A stretch of DNA of 7,627 bases from an uncultured Clostridia bacterium (GTDB lineage Bacteria; Bacillota; Clostridia; UBA1381). The notes beneath the pieces were generated by a model. That model made no database searches. It was not told the DNA's origin and saw only the letters and a program-made list of their open reading frames with translations. Position numbers and translations under genes: made by a program. The first letter of the stretch is position 1. Each line of letters starts with the position of its first letter. The stretch covers positions 1-7,627 of the forward strand of contig CAKSGP010000062.1 of NCBI GenBank assembly GCA_934454745.1. Direction: 5' to 3'. Of this stretch, positions 5,660 through 7,627 are shown in pieces.

Positions 5660-5880
5660 AACACAAGTTGACATTGTCTGACATTACTATTCTCCTGCGA
5701 CTGTAATATTATATACTTTTCACAAAATGTTTGCAAGAATTATTTTTTATATGGTGAAAGTTTATGAAATATAGCTAATTTAATGGCTGTAATGATTACC
5801 AATATTTGTATGTGTGGTCAGTTGATTTATATCGAAAAAAGTAGTAAAGTGTATTTATATTAGGTTGACCCGCCCATAAA

Positions 5881-5916
5881 GAGGAGAAGATGCTTAAAGC
5901 GTGTATGTTAAATTAA
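5881..5916 (+). other. Possible leader peptide MLKACMLN
   Basis: GAGG (5881-5884) lies five bases before ATG 5890, which opens an 8-codon ORF ending TAA (5914-5916). It sits inside the loop of the stem formed by 5862-5871 and 5925-5934, so translation could affect folding. Chance occurrence cannot be excluded. Confidence 0.25.
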
Positions 5917-5974
5917 TTATTAAAGGGTTAGCCTTAAAGTACATGTTTTAGACGAATGCCAAAATATATAGAAT

Positions 5975-6004
5975 AGGAGGACAAGTAAAATGAATCAGTA
6001 TTAA
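5975..6004 (+). other. Strong ribosome site followed by a 4-codon ORF (MNQY-stop)
   Basis: A perfect AGGAGG (5975-5980) lies nine bases before ATG 5990, yet the frame closes after four codons. Either it is a minimal leader peptide controlling downstream structure, or it is the start of a gene whose body has been lost. Confidence 0.35.
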
Positions 6005-6241
6005 CGAGGAAGAAATCATTTAATTTCGTTATAACCTCATAAATTTAATAATCGCATTATCGAGGACGGCTGCTTTCTTTCGCAAAATTTGACGAATTAA
6101 GCCCTTGACCACTTATAAGAAAAGCCTTCGCATATTTAAAACTTTTATCACATATTAGTTGAAAAATGAATGAAGATTTAGGCTTTTTCGATAACTCGAT
6201 AAGGCTTTGGTTCATTGACCTTGTTTTTGTATAAATCATTC

Positions 6242-6273
6242 CGATTCAGCTAATATAGTTGGATCGTTTTTTT
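6242..6273 (+). terminator. Intrinsic terminator upstream of the 70-codon ORF
   Basis: An 11-bp stem with two G:T pairs (6242-6252 with 6256-6266), a 3-nt loop and seven T (6267-6273). It is placed 24 bases before the next ORF, the same position as the terminator in the SLOG leader, which suggests conditional read-through. Confidence 0.75.
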
Positions 6274-6296
6274 ATGCAAAAATATTTTGCTTCGAG

Positions 6297-6509
6297 GTGA
6301 TTATTATTAAAACAAATGATGAATATTTAAAAGTTTCAAATAAGTTTAAGATTTGTAAAGTTATTTATGAAAACAATCAAATCTTTCTTGAATTCAAACA
6401 TGGTAAAAATCATTGTAAACTTTCTTTAGACGAAATGAATTCAATGGCTTATGAAAAGGCAAGTAAGATCATTAAGAATAGAGAATCACAAGATGTAGAT
6501 TTTCATTAG
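6297..6509 (+). CDS. Small hypothetical protein with an unusual start
   Basis: Up to 70 residues, not recognised. It has a beta-rich N-terminal half (strands around FKICKVIYE, 17-25, and IFLEFKHG, 29-36) followed by a helix (44-62) that ends in a charged tail. Codon use fits the neighbouring AT-rich genes. The start is problematic. GTG 6297 is in frame, but GAGGTGAT (6295-6302), a match to the anti-Shine-Dalgarno sequence, overlaps it. The codons at normal distance are ATT (6303 or 6306), a rare start. No in-frame ATG occurs before residue 47. The gene could be translated from GTG or ATT, or be decaying. A terminator-bearing leader precedes it and a strong terminator follows. Confidence 0.5.
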   Translation: MIIIKTNDEYLKVSNKFKICKVIYENNQIFLEFKHGKNHCKLSLDEMNSMAYEKASKIIKNRESQDVDFH

Positions 6510-6550
6510 ATTTTACTGCAATAACTCATTTAACTGAGCTATTCTCAAAT

Positions 6551-6613
6551 AGCCGGCATGAGAGCATTAACCTTATTTTTTAAGGTTTATCTCTTGTGTC
6601 GGCTTATTTTTTT
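6551..6613 (+). terminator. Two-part intrinsic terminator
   Basis: AGCCGGCATGAGAG (6551-6564) pairs with CTCTTGTGTCGGCT (6591-6604) over 14 bp, three of them G:T. An inner 7-bp hairpin is AACCTTA/TAAGGTT (6569-6575 with 6581-6587). A T-rich run to 6612 follows. A weaker hairpin (about 6521-6543) precedes it. Confidence 0.85.
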
Positions 6614-6629
6614 GCCCATTTCTACAAAC

Positions 6630-6743
6630 TTCGACACAAATGAAATAATTTTGGAGTGTTCGACAAATAATGATGTGGATTTCATTTTGCTTCATATATA
6701 ACTGTATTTGCAGAGGGGGTGTAACCTATCAAATTATGTCGAA
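6630..6743. promoter_or_regulatory. Cluster of three Spo0A-box-like heptamers
   Basis: TTCGACA at 6630-6636 and 6659-6665, and TGTCGAA at 6737-6743, are exact matches to the 0A-box core in one or the other orientation. The first also shares its flank AACTTCGACA with the copy upstream of the Spo0A-C-like gene. Binding by a Spo0A-type protein is inference. Confidence 0.35.
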
Positions 6744-6753
6744 AATTTAAAAT

Positions 6754-6891
6754 ATGAAATCTGGCGGTGTGTTTTTTCAAAAAAATTACTATATACCTGT
6801 GAAAGGAAAAAATCCATCCATAGATGTAAGAATTTTTAGTAAAGCATATTTGATTAAATATGGTCAAATGTGTTTTATCAAGAATTCTTGA
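6754..6891 (+). CDS. Possible 45-codon small protein or gene remnant
   Basis: ATG 6754 to TGA 6889-6891 encodes 45 residues starting MKSGGVFFQKNYYIPV, of normal composition. No ribosome site precedes this ATG. The same frame is open upstream from ATG 6670 except for one TAA at 6748-6750, just two codons before the ATG, so it could also be a longer gene interrupted by a stop. No family was recognised. Low confidence. Confidence 0.25.
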   Translation: MKSGGVFFQKNYYIPVKGKNPSIDVRIFSKAYLIKYGQMCFIKNS

Positions 6892-6943
6892 GAAAATAAA
6901 TATTTACATAATATTCCGGGAATTCAATATGCGCATTTGAATT
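6878..6943. repeat. Three adjacent palindromes
   Basis: TCAAGAATTCTTGA (6878-6891, perfect 14 bp), ATTCCGGGAAT (6913-6923), and AATTCAA (6921-6927) with TTGAATT (6937-6943) around a 9-nt loop containing ATGCGCAT. They lie directly upstream of the sigma-like gene's leader and could be operators or a nick-site region; the function is unknown. Confidence 0.5.
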
Positions 6944-7064
6944 AGGATACTCAAAATCGATAATCATAATTTATATATTTTTTCAAATCGATTTTTAGTA
7001 GGCCTTTCTTAAGTGCGCCTATTTTTTAACTGAGTATCCTGCTGCCCGGGCAGGAGGATACGAA
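6944..7064 (+). ncRNA. Structured 5' leader with anti-sequestering switch (candidate attenuator)
   Basis: AGGATACTCA (6944-6953) pairs perfectly with TGAGTATCCT (7031-7040). Alternatively GTATCCT (7034-7040) pairs with AGGATAC (7055-7061), and CTGC with GCAG (7042-7045 with 7050-7053), locking the ribosome site AGGAGG (7052-7057) in a hairpin. The two folds share bases and exclude each other. Inside the first fold are a 9-bp stem AAAATCGAT/ATCGATTTT (6953-6961 with 6987-6995) and a terminator-like hairpin. The promoter is unclear. Confidence 0.65.
6999..7027 (+). terminator. Terminator-like hairpin inside the sigma-like leader
   Basis: TAGGC (6999-7003) pairs with GCCTA (7017-7021), with partial inner pairing CTT/AAG, and is followed by six T (7022-7027). 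It is short but placed as an attenuator 38 bases before the ATG. Confidence 0.5.
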
Positions 7065-7478
7065 ATGAAAATCAAATATCAATTTCTCAAAGGTGGTAAC
7101 ACCGAAATTAACATTGAAGTGTCAACGGAGATTGAAGACTTCTTAACCAATAGCGATAAATACATACACGCTTCTAATGAGCGACACAGAACTCATTGCT
7201 ACTCCTTGGAATGTGGTGAAGAAAACGGTTTCCAATATGCCGGAGTTTCAAACATAGATGAACTCTTCAAAGAGCCATCATATAAAGAGCAATTGCTTAC
7301 TGCTATGGAAACGCTAAAGCCAAAAGAGCGAGAACTGATAGAAGCAATATATTTTGAAGGTGTTTCAGTCAAAGATTATGCCGCAACTAAAGGTGTCGTT
7401 GCGAGTGCAATTTCCAATCGTTTACGCCGTTGCGAAAAAAAATTAAAAAACTTTTGTAAAAAACGTGAGTTTGACTGA
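7065..7478 (+). CDS. Sigma-70 region 4-like helix-turn-helix regulator
   Basis: A 137-residue protein. The N-terminal half (1-60) is mostly beta/loop with an Asn/His/Cys-rich stretch (37-50) and is not recognised. Residues 75-133 form a sigma-70 region 4-type HTH: LLTAMETLKPKERELIEAIYF, then the GVSVKDYAATKGV helix, then VASAISNRLRRCEKKLKNF as recognition helix. Region 2 is absent, so it is not a full sigma factor. Proteins of this kind occur widely on Firmicutes conjugative transposons as regulators. AGGAGG (7052-7057) lies seven bases before ATG 7065 but can be hidden in a hairpin, so expression is probably switched by the leader. A further gene starts 62 bases downstream and may be co-transcribed. 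Confidence 0.88.
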   Translation: MKIKYQFLKGGNTEINIEVSTEIEDFLTNSDKYIHASNERHRTHCYSLECGEENGFQYAGVSNIDELFKEPSYKEQLLTAMETLKPKERELIEAIYFEGVSVKDYAATKGVVASAISNRLRRCEKKLKNFCKKREFD

Positions 7479-7496
7479 TGAAATTCTGCGTATAGG

Positions 7497-7526
7497 TGAA
7501 GGGAGTCAACAATACTTATCCCTTCA
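7497..7526 (+). other. Hairpin abutting the ribosome site of the last gene
   Basis: TGAAGGGA (7497-7504) pairs perfectly with TCCCTTCA (7519-7526) around a 14-nt loop. Its 3' end touches the Shine-Dalgarno AAGGAG (7526-7531). There is no T run, so it is not a terminator; a role in mRNA stability or translation is possible. Confidence 0.45.
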
Positions 7527-7540
7527 AGGAGATGAAATAG

Positions 7541-7627
7541 ATGAAACACAGCGTAACAGTCAGTGTTAATGAAAACGAAGTCAAGAAAAACATTGTCAAA
7601 GCCAATGAGATGTGTATGAGAGAAAAA
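7541..7627 (+). CDS. Start of an unidentified gene (3' partial)
   Basis: ATG 7541 opens a frame without a stop to the window end (29 codons, starting MKHSVTVSVNENEVKKNIVK). AAGGAG (7526-7531) lies nine bases upstream, a normal ribosome site. The visible part is a short beta segment (HSVTVSV) followed by a charged Lys/Glu helix, which is too little for a family call. It follows the sigma-like regulator by 62 bases in the same direction with no terminator between, so it is probably part of the same operon. Confidence 0.7.
   Translation, partial: MKHSVTVSVNENEVKKNIVKANEMCMREK

Larger units (their letters stand above)
5660..6296 (+). other. 637-bp gene-less region with mini-ORFs and attenuator-like structures
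   Basis: No ordinary gene can be supported. Features seen: a 10-bp stem with two G:T pairs, AGGTTGACCC (5862-5871) with GGGTTAGCCT (5925-5934); two tiny ORFs with good ribosome sites (8 codons at 5890, 4 codons at 5990); and a hairpin whose arms lie at 6006-6016 and 6023-6038. In addition, GAAAAAGCCT (6119-6128) can pair with AGGCTTTTTC (6181-6190), or its AAAGCCTT (6122-6129) with AAGGCTTT (6202-6209), but not both. An intrinsic terminator ends the region. It reads either as a long regulatory leader or as the remains of deleted genes. Confidence 0.5.
6614..6943. other. Gene-poor stretch with Spo0A boxes and palindromes
   Basis: No confident gene is present. The stretch contains three exact Spo0A-box heptamers (6630-6636 and 6659-6665 on the minus strand, 6737-6743 on the plus strand) and a G-rich AGAGGGGG (6712-6719) resembling a ribosome site with no start at normal spacing. 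It also holds a 45-codon ORF (6754-6891) and three palindromes crowded at 6878-6943, just before the leader of the sigma-like gene. Confidence 0.5.

Noticed and set aside
6057..6239. 60-codon minus-strand ORF in the gene-less region
   Set aside because: It has no clear ribosome site or recognisable family and lies over the competing hairpins, which read better as plus-strand RNA structure.
6682..6867. 61-codon minus-strand ORF
   Set aside because: No ribosome site or family recognised. It is antisense to the equally doubtful 45-codon ORF, and low-complexity AT-rich DNA explains both.

Overview
The window looks like chromosome and mobile accessory DNA of a low-GC, probably gut-associated Clostridia (Firmicutes). 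The grounds are strong AGGAGG-type ribosome binding sites, TTGACA/TATAAT promoters, an intrinsic terminator after most units, a stand-alone Spo0A C-terminal domain protein and a Gram-positive-type LexA box. No taxon-specific marker was found, so this placement is inference.

Left part (1-1655), ordinary chromosome: a translationally coupled pair made of an HSL-type alpha/beta-hydrolase (5' end outside the window) and a HAD-family phosphatase/phosphomutase-like enzyme. It is followed by an initiator tRNA-fMet with its own consensus promoter, a leader hairpin and a strong terminator.

Right part (about 1660-7627), accessory DNA: base composition falls and genes become small, solitary and separated by long AT-rich spacers. 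In order it holds terminator-like hairpins, three 20-bp-period direct repeats, a minus-strand protein with three zinc-ribbon/treble-clef-like modules, an XRE-type repressor, a Spo0A-C-like protein, a SLOG (DUF1273/YpsA-like) protein, a small unknown protein, a LexA-box-controlled small protein, a long structured gene-less stretch, a 70-codon ORF with an odd start, a second structured stretch, a sigma-70 region 4-like regulator, and the first codons of another gene that runs off the end. The tRNA edge and the regulator-rich content fit an integrative (conjugative or mobilisable) element, but no integrase, relaxase or att pair is visible here.

The most striking signal is in the leaders. The SLOG gene and the sigma-like gene both have 5' RNA leaders in which the 5' arm of the RNA resembles the Shine-Dalgarno region. 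A middle arm can pair with either, and an intrinsic terminator lies between. Both look like mutually exclusive ON/OFF switches of riboswitch or attenuator type. Other signals are a 16-bp palindromic SOS operator lying between the -35 and -10 of one gene, five exact Spo0A-box heptamers all in non-coding DNA, and a possible ATT/GTG start. The element therefore appears to be controlled by stress and lifestyle inputs: SOS, a sporulation-type regulator, a repressor and RNA switches.
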